A DNA stretch of 64,000 nucleotides from Cupriavidus oxalaticus. Its GTDB lineage: Bacteria; Pseudomonadota; Gammaproteobacteria; Burkholderiales; Burkholderiaceae. The DNA is taken from assembly GCF_004768545.1 (NCBI RefSeq), contig NZ_CP038634.1, positions 1,178,001-1,242,000 of the forward strand, read 5' to 3'. Each line of letters opens with the position of its first letter. Position 1 is the stretch's first letter. Shown piece by piece: positions 16,243 through 25,326 of the stretch. The position numbers and the translations under genes are program-made. The notes below the pieces were generated by a model. The model saw nothing but the letters and a program-made list of their open reading frames with translations, was not told where the DNA came from and did no database searches.

Positions 16243-17301
16243 TCAGTCATCGCGCCGCACCGCTTGCAGCAAATGCAGCAAGCGGGCTTCGTCAGCGCGC
16301 AGCCTGGCCACCGTCGGCGCCTTTCCGCCGGCTTCGAGCACACCGCACAGGTAAGCCTCGATGACGCCGGGATGCACATAGCACTTGCGGCAAACCGCCA
16401 TGGTATTGCGCAGCTGTCGCGCCACCTCCCGGATCGCGTCGGCCACGGCCTTCTTGCGCGCGGTTTCGCTGGCGGCTTCCGGCAGCTTGCGCAGGATTGC
16501 CAGCGCATGCACGCTGCCGGCCCAGGTGCGGAAATCCTTGGCGGTGAATTCGCCGCCCGTCGCCTCCTTCAGGTAGGCATTCACGTCGGCCGAGCCGATC
16601 TCGCGGATCTCGCCGTCGCTGTCGCGGTACTTGAACAGCCGCTGGCCCGGCAGGTCGGCGCAGTTGCGCACGACGCGCGCCAGGCGCGGGTCGTTGACCG
16701 AGACGTCGTGGGTGATGCCGCTCTTGCCGGTGAACTGGAAGCGCAGCCGGCTGCCGCGCACGGTCACATGCCGGCGCCGCAGCGTGGTCAGGCCATAAGT
16801 GCGGTTCTGCTGCGCGTAGCGCGGCGAGCCCACCCGCACCAGCGTGGCATCGAGCAGCACCACCACCGCCGCCACGACCTTTTCACGCGGCATGCCGTTG
16901 CGGCCCAGGTCGCGCGCGGCACGGGCGCGCAGCCGTGGCAGCACCGCGCCGAAGGCTGGCAGGCGCGCGTACTTGTCTGAATCGCGCAGTGCCGCCCATT
17001 CGGGGTGGTAGACGTACTGCTTGCGCCCGCGCGCGTCTCGCCCCGTGGCCTGCAGGTGGCCGCGCGCATCCGGGCAGATCCACACCGACTCGTACGCCGG
17101 AGGGATGGCCAGCGCGGCAATGCGGGCCAGCGTGGTTGCGTCGCGCACGCGTTCGCCATCGGGATCGATATAGCTGAAGCCGCTGCCCTGGCGGCACCGG
17201 GTAATGCCAGGGCTGCTGTCGTCGACATAGCGCAGGCCGGCATCGCGCAGCACGGCGTCAAGCGTCGCGGCGGGCTCGGTGGCGGTGAGGATGCTGTCCA
17301 T
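16243..17301 (-). CDS. DNA topoisomerase IB (poxvirus-type)
   Basis: 352 residues; bacterial topoisomerase IB. The N-terminal domain contains GFSYIDPDGERV and YHPEWAALRDSDKY. The catalytic domain holds the expected Arg and Lys residues (RFQFTGKSG, KDFRTW) and the nucleophilic Tyr at about residue 308 in CRKCYVHPGVIEAY. The enzyme relaxes supercoils by a 3'-phosphotyrosyl intermediate. It is the last of three same-strand genes with the hydrolase and DUF3182. This accessory enzyme is common in Burkholderiales and Pseudomonas, where it is not essential. Confidence 0.93.
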   Translation of the reverse strand: MDSILTATEPAATLDAVLRDAGLRYVDDSSPGITRCRQGSGFSYIDPDGERVRDATTLARIAALAIPPAYESVWICPDARGHLQATGRDARGRKQYVYHPEWAALRDSDKYARLPAFGAVLPRLRARAARDLGRNGMPREKVVAAVVVLLDATLVRVGSPRYAQQNRTYGLTTLRRRHVTVRGSRLRFQFTGKSGITHDVSVNDPRLARVVRNCADLPGQRLFKYRDSDGEIREIGSADVNAYLKEATGGEFTAKDFRTWAGSVHALAILRKLPEAASETARKKAVADAIREVARQLRNTMAVCRKCYVHPGVIEAYLCGVLEAGGKAPTVARLRADEARLLHLLQAVRRDD

Positions 17302-17321
17302 GCGCGTTGCGTTCCGGGGCC

Positions 17322-17370
17322 GGCACTATCCGGGCATTATCCGGGCACTATCCGGGCACTATCCGGCACT
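17322..17370. repeat. Four 12-base tandem repeats
   Basis: The unit GGGCACTATCCG is repeated about four times (one copy has ATTATC, the last is shortened) between the topoisomerase start and the hydrolase end. The last part encodes the C-terminus of the hydrolase on the minus strand. Confidence 0.8.
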
Positions 17371-18219
17371 GGCCGGGGCTGACGAGGGCAGCTCCCCGCC
17401 CATGCCGGCAGCATCGCCGTCGGGCTCCGGCGCCGCGCGTGGCGGCTTGGGCTGCAAGGCACTGTCGGCGCTGACCGGGCCGGCGCGCGCCACGGTGATC
17501 ATCTCGCGCAGCCAGTTGACCAGCAGGCTGCTGTACGCGCGCTGGCTCTCCTCCTCGGTCAGCCCATGGTCGGCGCCCTTGATCACGCGGTAGGTCATCG
17601 AGTTGGCATGCACGCAGGCGTCGACATAGCTCATCACCGCGGCGTGCGGAACCACCTGGTCGTGCTCGGATTCGATCACCAGCACGTCGCCGCCGAATTC
17701 CGCGCAGGCGCGCACGGCGCGGTTGTCTTCGGGCGCGACCACGCTGCGCCGGTACGCCACCAGATCCTGTTCGCGGTGCAGCTGGCGCTTGGGCAGTTCC
17801 CAGCCGGAATCCATGTACAGCGCCGGCGCGCGGAAACCCATCCAGCGCACCGGGCGCATCGCGCTCAGCAGCGCCGCCAGGTAGCCGCCGTAGCTGCTGC
17901 CCACCACCGCGATGGCGTTGCGATCGACTTCCGGCTGCCGTACCAGCGTGTCGTACGCGGCGACCACATCGGCCAGGTTGCGCATGCGGGTGACGGTCTC
18001 GTATTGCGACCTGGTGCCGGCGTGGCCGGTCAGGTCGAAGGTCAGGCAGACGCAGCCCAGCCCCGCAACCTTGCGCGCGCGCGCCAGGTATTGCTGCTGG
18101 CTGCCGCCCCAGCCGTGCACGAACAGCACGCCCGGCAACTTCGTCTCCGGACTGATGAGGGTGCCGGCAATGGTGCCGCCCTCGCTCTGGATCTGCAGCA
18201 GTTCTTCATGGGTTGCCAT
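17359..18219 (-). CDS. Alpha/beta hydrolase (dienelactone-hydrolase-like)
   Basis: 286 residues. Alpha/beta-hydrolase fold with oxyanion-hole motif FVHGWGGS, nucleophile elbow VVGSSYGG (Ser near 108), acid in ESEHDQVV and catalytic His in KGADHGLTEEE. The C-terminal ~40 residues are Pro/Ala-rich and disordered, ending in the tandem-repeat DNA. The substrate is unknown. Its ATG lies within the end of the DUF3182 gene (14-base overlap), so the two are translationally coupled. Confidence 0.85.
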   Translation of the reverse strand: MATHEELLQIQSEGGTIAGTLISPETKLPGVLFVHGWGGSQQQYLARARKVAGLGCVCLTFDLTGHAGTRSQYETVTRMRNLADVVAAYDTLVRQPEVDRNAIAVVGSSYGGYLAALLSAMRPVRWMGFRAPALYMDSGWELPKRQLHREQDLVAYRRSVVAPEDNRAVRACAEFGGDVLVIESEHDQVVPHAAVMSYVDACVHANSMTYRVIKGADHGLTEEESQRAYSSLLVNWLREMITVARAGPVSADSALQPKPPRAAPEPDGDAAGMGGELPSSAPASAG

Positions 18220-19387
18220 GGGAATCGGGCTCCAGCCTTGCGTACTTGGTCAGGGGGCCGACGTGGCGGTCCTCTCCCTGGAAATAGATCACGGCGCCGG
18301 CGGGCACCCGCACGTTGGCGCCATACACCTCGCGCGTGGATGCGACCACGCGGGCGCGGTCCGGATCGTTGCGCAGCGCCTCCAGTGCCGCCAGCTCGGC
18401 ACCGGTGGCACCGCCTACGCGCCACGACTGCTCGAGCACGCCGCCGAGCACCTGCTCGCGGTCGGCGTCGGGACCAGCGGCCGGGCCGAAGGCCACGTCG
18501 TAGTTGCAGCGGGTCAGCACCATGCCGCCATAGCAGGACAGCGCGGCATCGTGGTACACCATCGCCGCGCGCACCGCGGCCAGCGTCCGTGCGTCGAACG
18601 GCTGCTCCAGCAGCGTGTCGAAACCGCCGCGCACCACCGTCAGCGTCGAGCCGCCGTAGACCTTCTGGCCACGGTTGTTCTGCGTCAGACCCTGCGTGCC
18701 GCAATAGCTGGCGCGCAGCCCGGCCAATTCCACCTGGCCGACGCTATAGGTCTGCGGCGCGTCGAGGTCGCGTTCCACCACGATGCCGTGGGCCTCCACC
18801 ACCGCAGCGGGCATGGCGGCAAGCGCTTCGTCCAGCGCGCGCGCGCTGTCGACCACGCACTGGCCCAGCCCGCCGATGCCGCATGGCTCCTTCAGCCGCA
18901 CCGGACCCAGTGCCAGCAGGCGCGTGCCGGCGGTGCGCGCATCGGCAAGGGTGAACGCAGTAAAGCCCGGCAGGGTGGCGCCGACCACACGCTGCACGAA
19001 AGCGTCGCTCCATCCTTCGGGCGCAGCCGCGCCCGGCTCGACCAGGCCGTGCGTGATCGCCTTGGTGGCGACGAACGCGTACGGCACCACGCCGCCGAAC
19101 AGGTCGCCCTTTCCCTGCACGCCAAGGCGCGCGGCAAGGTCCTGCCCGACCAGCGTCTGCGCCGGCACCAGGTAGGGCCGCGGCTGGCCGGGCGCGGTTT
19201 CATCATAGGTGCCGGCGTAGCCGATCCCCGCGATCTCGGCCACCTTGCGCGCGATATTGGCCATGGTGGTGCCAAGGTGGCTGTCCGGCTGCCCCAGCGA
19301 GTCGCAGCCGTACACCATGACCGTGCGGGACGCAGCGCCGGCCGCTTCCATCTGCTTGCGCTTGCTTGCCTTGTTCGGATCGGACAC
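18206..19387 (-). CDS. DUF3182 protein, possibly ATP-grasp-like
   Basis: 393 residues matching DUF3182. The start is GTG 19387, chosen because AAGGAG sits seven bases upstream; the first ATG would remove 13 residues. A segment GPVRLKEPCGIGGLGQ around residues 170-186 resembles the Lys-plus-glycine-rich loop of ATP-grasp enzymes, and acidic/Asn residues follow later (inference). A ligase-type reaction on an unknown substrate is therefore possible. Head gene of a tight run DUF3182, hydrolase, topoisomerase IB. Confidence 0.78.
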   Translation of the reverse strand: MSDPNKASKRKQMEAAGAASRTVMVYGCDSLGQPDSHLGTTMANIARKVAEIAGIGYAGTYDETAPGQPRPYLVPAQTLVGQDLAARLGVQGKGDLFGGVVPYAFVATKAITHGLVEPGAAAPEGWSDAFVQRVVGATLPGFTAFTLADARTAGTRLLALGPVRLKEPCGIGGLGQCVVDSARALDEALAAMPAAVVEAHGIVVERDLDAPQTYSVGQVELAGLRASYCGTQGLTQNNRGQKVYGGSTLTVVRGGFDTLLEQPFDARTLAAVRAAMVYHDAALSCYGGMVLTRCNYDVAFGPAAGPDADREQVLGGVLEQSWRVGGATGAELAALEALRNDPDRARVVASTREVYGANVRVPAGAVIYFQGEDRHVGPLTKYARLEPDSHGNP

Positions 19388-19478
19388 GGGGTGGCTCCTT
19401 GCTCGATGACCTGGTTGGCGCGACAAGTTGACGACTACCGCGGCAAACGGCATGCGTGCCGCTGCCCGGTAGAGCGGC

Positions 19479-20048
19479 TTATGGACTGGCGTCGGCAATG
19501 GCATGCGCATCGGCGCCGCCGCCGCCGTCCTTCGGGCGGTACTGCCGCGAGGCGCGGGCCTGCTGCTTGGCCGCGTGGTTCTCGCGCGCCTCGTCCAGCG
19601 AATGGCTCATCTTGAGCCCGTTTTCCTTATCGGCCAGCTCGGCCAGGTGGCGGTAGAAGTTCACCAGCTGCCGCAACTCTTCCTCGTCGAGGTCTTCGAT
19701 CGAGACCAGCATGTTGCTGGCTTCGCGGTGCGAGGCCAGCAGCTCGTTGAGCTTGAGGTGGACCGCGACGGCGTCCTTGTTCTGGCTCTGCTGGATCAGG
19801 AACACCATCAGGAAGGTGACGATGGTGGTGCCGGTGTTGATGACCAGCTGCCAGGTCTCGGAGAACCCGAACATGGGCCCGGTGATGGCCCAGGCGGCCA
19901 CCACGCCGAGCGCGAGCACAAATGCAGTGGGAGAGCCGGCTCGGCGCGTGGCACCACCCGCGAAGCGGTCAAACGCGTGCAATACGCTGTCACGCCTAGA
20001 CGCTGGCTGATGATTGACGCGCGGCAGGTTCGGGCTGGACTTGCTCAT
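19479..20048 (-). CDS. Low-affinity iron permease family membrane protein
   Basis: 189 residues. The N-terminal cytosolic stretch is followed by two hydrophobic helices (about 42-62 and 70-92, with IVTFLMVFLIQQSQN between membrane and cytosol), the signature of the low-affinity iron permease family (PF04120). It continues into an amphipathic helical C-terminal half. GAGGAG lies upstream of ATG 20048. Bacterial members are named after a yeast transporter, but iron transport is unproven; many look more like stress-associated membrane proteins. It lies 91 bases upstream of DUF3182 on the same strand. Confidence 0.83.
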   Translation of the reverse strand: MSKSSPNLPRVNHQPASRRDSVLHAFDRFAGGATRRAGSPTAFVLALGVVAAWAITGPMFGFSETWQLVINTGTTIVTFLMVFLIQQSQNKDAVAVHLKLNELLASHREASNMLVSIEDLDEEELRQLVNFYRHLAELADKENGLKMSHSLDEARENHAAKQQARASRQYRPKDGGGGADAHAIADASP

Positions 20049-20293
20049 CGTTGCGCTCCTCTGTTGCGCCTTGCTCGTTCGCGCGGTGCGCCGGCGCCGC
20101 GGCATGCTGATTTCATTGTATGGAGGGCATGGGGCCGATGTGCAGCGGGCGCAGTCCTACAACGCGCGCAGCACTTGCCTGGCAATCCGCGGCACACGGC
20201 TTGCGTTTCCGCCGCGCGCGGCGCGCATGCCGCTGGCAGCTTGCGCGGGAATGGTTCTTGCGCCGGACAGGGTTTATCTGTCGAGGAGCCGAA

Positions 20294-20632
20294 ATGAACG
20301 AGAACGCCCCTTCCCCATCCGCCGCCGACGACGAAGCGCTGCGCGTGGCGGTGCGCGCCGAGATCGCCGCGGCATGCGACGGCCGCTTTCCCGACGGCGT
20401 GACGCTCGAAGTCTCGGATCGCCGGGTCACCGTGCGGGGCTGCGTGGAGGACGCCGACACCGCGCAGCGCATCGAAAAAGCCGCGGCCGTCAGCGCCGGG
20501 GTGCTCGGCGTGCACAACGCGCTGTCGCTGCGTCATGAACCGCCACCGGAGGCGCCGGCGCAGCCCGAAGACAGCGGCATGCAAGCCGACCCATCGCAGC
20601 GCCCGTATGGGCAGATCAACCACAAGGTCTGA
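20294..20632 (+). CDS. Small cytosolic BON-domain protein
   Basis: 112 residues. A single BON domain (about 14-82) with VTLEVSDRRVTVRGCVEDADTAQ and GVLGVHNAL, then a Pro/Glu/Gln-rich tail. No signal peptide, unlike the BON protein at 37018. GAGGAG precedes ATG 20294. One of three BON proteins in the window; ligand unknown. Confidence 0.82.
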   Translation: MNENAPSPSAADDEALRVAVRAEIAAACDGRFPDGVTLEVSDRRVTVRGCVEDADTAQRIEKAAAVSAGVLGVHNALSLRHEPPPEAPAQPEDSGMQADPSQRPYGQINHKV

Positions 20633-20635
20633 CTC

Positions 20636-20670
20636 CCCAAAAAATAGAAGCGCCGGATCGGATCCGGCGC
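20636..20670 (-). terminator. Intrinsic terminator of the PRC-barrel gene
   Basis: Read on the minus strand, a near-perfect 10-base stem (GCGCCGGATC / GATCCGGCGC, 20650-20670) is followed by TTCTATTTTTT. It lies 44 bases after the PRC-barrel gene and also separates it from the convergent BON gene. Confidence 0.85.
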
Positions 20671-20713
20671 CTCGTTCATCGCTCACACTGGCTCACAGCG
20701 CTGTCTCCCTTGC

Positions 20714-21172
20714 TCAGCCCCACGGATCGTAGCGGTCCGCTTCCCAATACGGCGAAATACCGTAGTACTGGTGGATGCTGGTGGCCCACTGCGAATCGGC
20801 CATGCTCGGCCAGTGGTCCTTGTCAAACCCGGGTGCGGCCTTGAGACGATCTTTCTCGACGCCGAGCACGAAGCACTTGCGGCGCGTGTCCAGCGTCAGC
20901 GCGGACCACGGCAAGGCAAAGAGCTTTTCGCCGATGCCGAGAAAGCCGCCCATGGCCAGCACCGCATACGCGACCCGGCCGCCAAGGACATCGATCATGA
21001 TGTGATCGATGGTTCCGATGTCGTCGCCCGCCGGGTCGACCACCTTGTTGCCCTCGAGCGTATCGGCGGCCATCACGAACGGGCCCGGGCCCGGGGAATT
21101 GCGGTCGATGCCGCCGACGATCGATGCGCCGCGCGGCTGTTCGCCAGGGGATTCAGGTTGGACTTGGGTCAT
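20714..21172 (-). CDS. PRC-barrel domain protein
   Basis: 152 residues. A PRC-barrel core (about 35-115): LEGNKVVDPAGDDIGTIDHI, then GRVAYAVLAMGGFLGIGEKLF and PWSALTLD. Such proteins are cytosolic and are often part of stress or membrane-bound assemblies; the true ligand is unknown. The C-terminal 40 residues contain aromatic-rich IHQYYGISPYWEADRYDPWG. Start ATG 21172 has GGAGGT upstream. A terminator follows the gene. Confidence 0.88.
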   Translation of the reverse strand: MTQVQPESPGEQPRGASIVGGIDRNSPGPGPFVMAADTLEGNKVVDPAGDDIGTIDHIMIDVLGGRVAYAVLAMGGFLGIGEKLFALPWSALTLDTRRKCFVLGVEKDRLKAAPGFDKDHWPSMADSQWATSIHQYYGISPYWEADRYDPWG

Positions 21173-21218
21173 GGACACCTCCGTTTCGGGTTGGCTGCAA
21201 CAAGTCGCTGCAAAAAAA

Positions 21219-21824
21219 TCATTCCGCGCGGGGCCGGCTGCCCGGTGCCTGGCGTCGCCCGTCTGCCGGCACCGGCGGCACCAGCGGGTCGAAATCCACC
21301 CAGCGGCCATCGACCCATTGCCCGTCCGCACGCTCCACGTCCTTGGCGCCTTCCCGGCGCAGCAGGTCCGCGACCGCGGCGGTGTCGCCGCTGGAAACGT
21401 GCGCGGCCAGCAGCACGCCGGCGTTGCGCACCGGCGGCTGGCCGGTCACCGGATTGCGGCGCCCGTCGCGCGCCAGCGCCAGCGCGCCCGCGAGCGAACC
21501 GAGGTACGCGCCCAGGCCCACGGCAATTACCAGCACCAGGATCGATACCGGCGGTACAGCGGCCAGCGCCGACACCAGCATCGCACCCACGGCAGCGCCG
21601 GCCGCGGCGCCGATCACTACACCGGCAATGGCACCGGCGCCGGACTTGCGCGCGCCGGCATCGGCCGCGTGGTCGCCGCCCACCGCGTAGGCAGCGTGCT
21701 GCCCGGGCGGATTGACGTAGAACAGGCTAAGGTCCTGGTCCGCGAAACCGCGTGCCTTGAGGCGGCTGGCGACGGATTCGGCGGTACTGAAGCTGTCGAA
21801 TCGACCTGCGACGATAGCGGTCAT
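21219..21824 (-). CDS. 'IVAGRFDS' protein with glycine-zipper membrane segment
   Basis: 201 residues. It opens MTAIVAGRFDS and ends with VERADGQW-x6-VDFDP, the two landmarks shared with the protein at 12579. Between them is a long Gly/Ala-rich hydrophobic region (about 65-125) that can form one or two glycine-zipper helices. A membrane-inserted paralogue of the soluble 12579 protein is the simplest reading. Function unknown. It starts 20 bases before the H1-like gene's end on the same strand. Confidence 0.75.
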   Translation of the reverse strand: MTAIVAGRFDSFSTAESVASRLKARGFADQDLSLFYVNPPGQHAAYAVGGDHAADAGARKSGAGAIAGVVIGAAAGAAVGAMLVSALAAVPPVSILVLVIAVGLGAYLGSLAGALALARDGRRNPVTGQPPVRNAGVLLAAHVSSGDTAAVADLLRREGAKDVERADGQWVDGRWVDFDPLVPPVPADGRRQAPGSRPRAE

Positions 21825-21844
21825 GCTGGCTCCATGTCTTGTTG

Positions 21845-22504
<660 letters not shown>

Positions 22505-22631
22505 CTACATGCCCGCCAGGCGCCACGCCGGACACGCCACCGGCGCTCGGCCAATGCGCTGCGCGACAGACCTGCCGGTAAAAACTACATCGTCAAGCAA
22601 AGGATGGAAGCTGGGCGCGCAGCGCGCGATG

Positions 22632-23465
22632 TCACGCCGTACGTGGCTGGCGCGGGAACCTGACGGCGATGCAGACGCTGATCTTGTCCGCGTCGCAGCC
22701 ATCGCCTTCGGCGCTGAGCAGGGCGCCATGCATCTCGACCATGCGCCGCGTGAGCAGCAGCGCAGTGCTTTGCCGCGCCTGGCTGCCACTGTCGGGCGCG
22801 GCGCGACGGCCGAAGAAGTCGGTCAGTGCCGCCAGCCGGCTGGCGCTGCGCTGCTGGTCCAGCGGCGGGCTCTCGGCGATGCGCAGCTTCACGTGGGCAG
22901 GCTCGCCGAACAGATGCATGGCCACCGAGCCGCCCGCCGGCGCGCGCCAGATGCAATGCACCAGCAGGTGCCGCAGCAACGGGACGAGGCGGTTCGCATC
23001 GCCGTCGATGCCATACGCGCCATCCCCCGCGCCGTCGGTGGTGACGGGGGCCAGCAGCACCCCTCGCGCCTCGGCGGCCGGACGGCGGTCGGCAATGGCC
23101 TGCGCGGCGGCGTCGAGCAGGTCGATGCGTTGCCAGCTCGGCGGGCGCTCGTCGGCCAGCAGTCGCACCGATTCCTCCATTTCCTCGATCAGCGCCAGCT
23201 GCTGCTGGGTGCCGGCGCGAATCCCGTCGAGCGCGCGCTGCGCCGGGGCCGGCGCCGCATCGAAGGCGCGGTCCAGCACGTAGGCCCAGCTCTGGATGGC
23301 ATTGAGCGATGAACGAAGGTCATGGGCCGACTGCTCGATCAGCGTGCTGACTTCCTGCACCGCGCGCACCGCGGCCGTTTCGGCGGTGTCCGCGCCGGCA
23401 GCCACATCCGTGGCTTGATCGTCAGAAACGTCCGGCAGGTTGGACGGCGGCTGCGGTTGCGTCAT
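22632..23465 (-). CDS. Histidine kinase with degenerate ATPase domain
   Basis: 277 residues, no membrane segment. A HisKA-like dimerisation helix has a candidate phosphorylation His48 in SAHDLRSSLNAIQ. The expected ATPase domain (about 150-275) keeps the overall shape, but the N-box asparagines are replaced by histidines (H166, H170 in RLVPLLRHLLVHCIW) and the DxGxG box reads IAESPPL. ATP binding is therefore doubtful. It sits 104 bases downstream of a sigma54 response regulator on the same strand, its likely partner; it may act as phosphotransfer protein, phosphatase or pseudokinase. Confidence 0.75.
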   Translation of the reverse strand: MTQPQPPSNLPDVSDDQATDVAAGADTAETAAVRAVQEVSTLIEQSAHDLRSSLNAIQSWAYVLDRAFDAAPAPAQRALDGIRAGTQQQLALIEEMEESVRLLADERPPSWQRIDLLDAAAQAIADRRPAAEARGVLLAPVTTDGAGDGAYGIDGDANRLVPLLRHLLVHCIWRAPAGGSVAMHLFGEPAHVKLRIAESPPLDQQRSASRLAALTDFFGRRAAPDSGSQARQSTALLLTRRMVEMHGALLSAEGDGCDADKISVCIAVRFPRQPRTA

Positions 23466-23569
23466 GGTCGGATTGGCGTCTGGGCGGCCAGGTTGGCTAC
23501 TTGGCGTAGAAGCAAGAAACGTGCTGCGCGCAGCGCCGGGAGGCCAGCCCACAGGGCGTCCCAGGCCAG

Positions 23570-24970
23570 TCAACCGGTCGCGGACGATCCCGTGTCATTG
23601 CGCGAGGCGCGCAGCCACTCGGGCAGCTCCCCGCGGGCGGCATAATCTTCCAGCCGGTTGTACAAAGTCTTCAGGCTGATGCCGAGGATCTCGGCAGCAT
23701 GCTTCTTGACGCCGGCGCATTGCTCCAGCGTGGCGAAGATCAGCTGGCGGTCGGCGTCGGCCAGCGACATGCCTACCGGCACCGACACCACCGCCGCGCC
23801 GGGGGCCTGCGTGGCCGCCACCTGCAGCGGCACCTGCACCTCGGTGATGAGATCCTCGTCGGCCATGATAAAGGCGCGCTGCACGAAATTGCGCAGTTCG
23901 CGCACATTGCCCGGCCAGGCATGCAGGCGCAGGCTGTCGAGCACGTTGGGGGCGAAGCGCCGCTGCGTGCCCTGCTCGCCGTTGAGCTGGTCCAGCATCA
24001 GGTTGGCGATCTGGATCACGTCGTCGCCGCGCGCGCGCAGCGGCGGTAGCTCCACCGGGAACACGTTGAGGCGGTGGAACAGGTCGGCGCGCAGCTTGCC
24101 GTCGGCCACGGCCTCTTCCGGGTTGCGGTTGGTGGCGGCCAGCACGCGCACGTCGGCATGGCATTCGCGGTTGGTGCCCACTCGCATGAAGGTGCCGGTC
24201 TCCAGCACGCGCAGCAGCTTGACCTGCAGCTCGGCCGGCATCTCGGTGATTTCGTCGAGAAACAGCGTGCCGCCGTCGGCGCGCTCGAAGTAGCCCTTGT
24301 GCTGGCGGTCGGCGCCGGTAAAACTGCCGCGCTCGTGGCCAAACATTTCGCTCTCGATCAGCGTGGGCGAGATCGCGCCGCAATTGACCGCGAGGAAGGG
24401 CTGGCGCCGCCGCGACGACAGCTCATGCACGGTCTGCGCGGCCAGCTCCTTGCCGGTGCCGCTTTCGCCGATCAGCAGCACCGTGGCCTCGGTGGGCGCC
24501 ACGCGCGCGAGCTGGTCATAGACCGTCTGCATCACCTCCGAGCTGCCCATCAGCCGGCCGAAGCGGCCGTAGCGGCGCAGTTCGCCGCGCAGCGAATGGA
24601 TTTCGGCGCGCAGCTCGCCGGTGGTGGCCAGGCGCTTGAGCACGGTCTGCAGCCGCGCCACGTTGATCGGCTTGACCAGGTAGTCGGTAGCGCCGGCGCG
24701 CAGGGCCTCGACCGCGCTTTCGACGCTGGCATAGCCGGTGGTCAGGATCACTTCGACGCCGGAGGCGCCGACCTCGTCGAACAGCTCCATGCCGTTGCCG
24801 TCGGGCAGGCGCAGGTCGGCGACGATCGCGTCAGGCATGTGCCAGCCGAACTGCAGCCGGGCTTCGCGCAGGCTGCCGGCGGTGGCGGAAGTGAAACCTT
24901 CCATGGCCACGATCTCCGCCAGCGCGGCACATGCGTTTTCATCGTCATCGACAATCAGGATGTGGGGCAT
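23570..24970 (-). CDS. NtrC-type sigma54-dependent response regulator
   Basis: 466 residues. Receiver (1-120) with DDD at 8-10, Asp52 (IVADLRLPD) and Lys in YLVKP; AAA+ domain (about 140-380) with Walker A GESGTGKE, Walker B GGTLFLDE and a sigma54-contact loop GSFTGA instead of GAFTGA; and a Fis-type HTH at the C-terminus ([19 protein letters not shown]). It activates sigma54 promoters when phosphorylated. Likely partner is the atypical kinase downstream. Divergent from a second sigma54 activator across 356 bases. Confidence 0.92.
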   Translation of the reverse strand: MPHILIVDDDENACAALAEIVAMEGFTSATAGSLREARLQFGWHMPDAIVADLRLPDGNGMELFDEVGASGVEVILTTGYASVESAVEALRAGATDYLVKPINVARLQTVLKRLATTGELRAEIHSLRGELRRYGRFGRLMGSSEVMQTVYDQLARVAPTEATVLLIGESGTGKELAAQTVHELSSRRRQPFLAVNCGAISPTLIESEMFGHERGSFTGADRQHKGYFERADGGTLFLDEITEMPAELQVKLLRVLETGTFMRVGTNRECHADVRVLAATNRNPEEAVADGKLRADLFHRLNVFPVELPPLRARGDDVIQIANLMLDQLNGEQGTQRRFAPNVLDSLRLHAWPGNVRELRNFVQRAFIMADEDLITEVQVPLQVAATQAPGAAVVSVPVGMSLADADRQLIFATLEQCAGVKKHAAEILGISLKTLYNRLEDYAARGELPEWLRASRNDTGSSATG

Positions 24971-25326
24971 ACGATCCGTCAGTGAGACTTAATGGAAACT
25001 TCTGCGGAACCAGCAAAGAACGCCTGTCCGGATTCCGGCCCGGCGCCAGGTACCGCAGCCGCCGCCGCGCGCCATGCGAAGCGCGGCAAGGCAGGCATTC
25101 CGGGCAATTCAGGACAGGTGCGGCACGGTTCCGACTGCATACTGCCAGTCCACTGCGTAATAAAAGTCTAAGCCCGGCCTGGGGCCAAGGTTGCCAGTGT
25201 CTGTCTGACACCGCTGTCGGACCTTTCCGCGCGGGACCGCGCGGCTATGGCAAGGCCCTCTGGCAAAGGCTAGCATAGGAACTTCCCACCCTCACACGAC
25301 AAGCTCGCCAAGCCCTGCCTTCGATC
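24971..25326. other. Divergent region between two sigma54 activators
   Basis: 356 bases without a gene. I searched by eye for a TGGCAC-N5-TTGC sigma54 promoter in both directions and found none; a GGCACG near 25120 lacks a correctly spaced GC element. The AT-richer patch at 25150-25190 is the most likely promoter location. Confidence 0.4.

Noticed and set aside
17322..17370. CRISPR-like array
   Set aside because: The repeats are 12 bases, directly adjacent with no spacers, and partly coding.
25110..25145. Possible sigma54 promoter (GGCACG...TGCA) between the two activators
   Set aside because: The GG-to-GC spacing is wrong by several bases.
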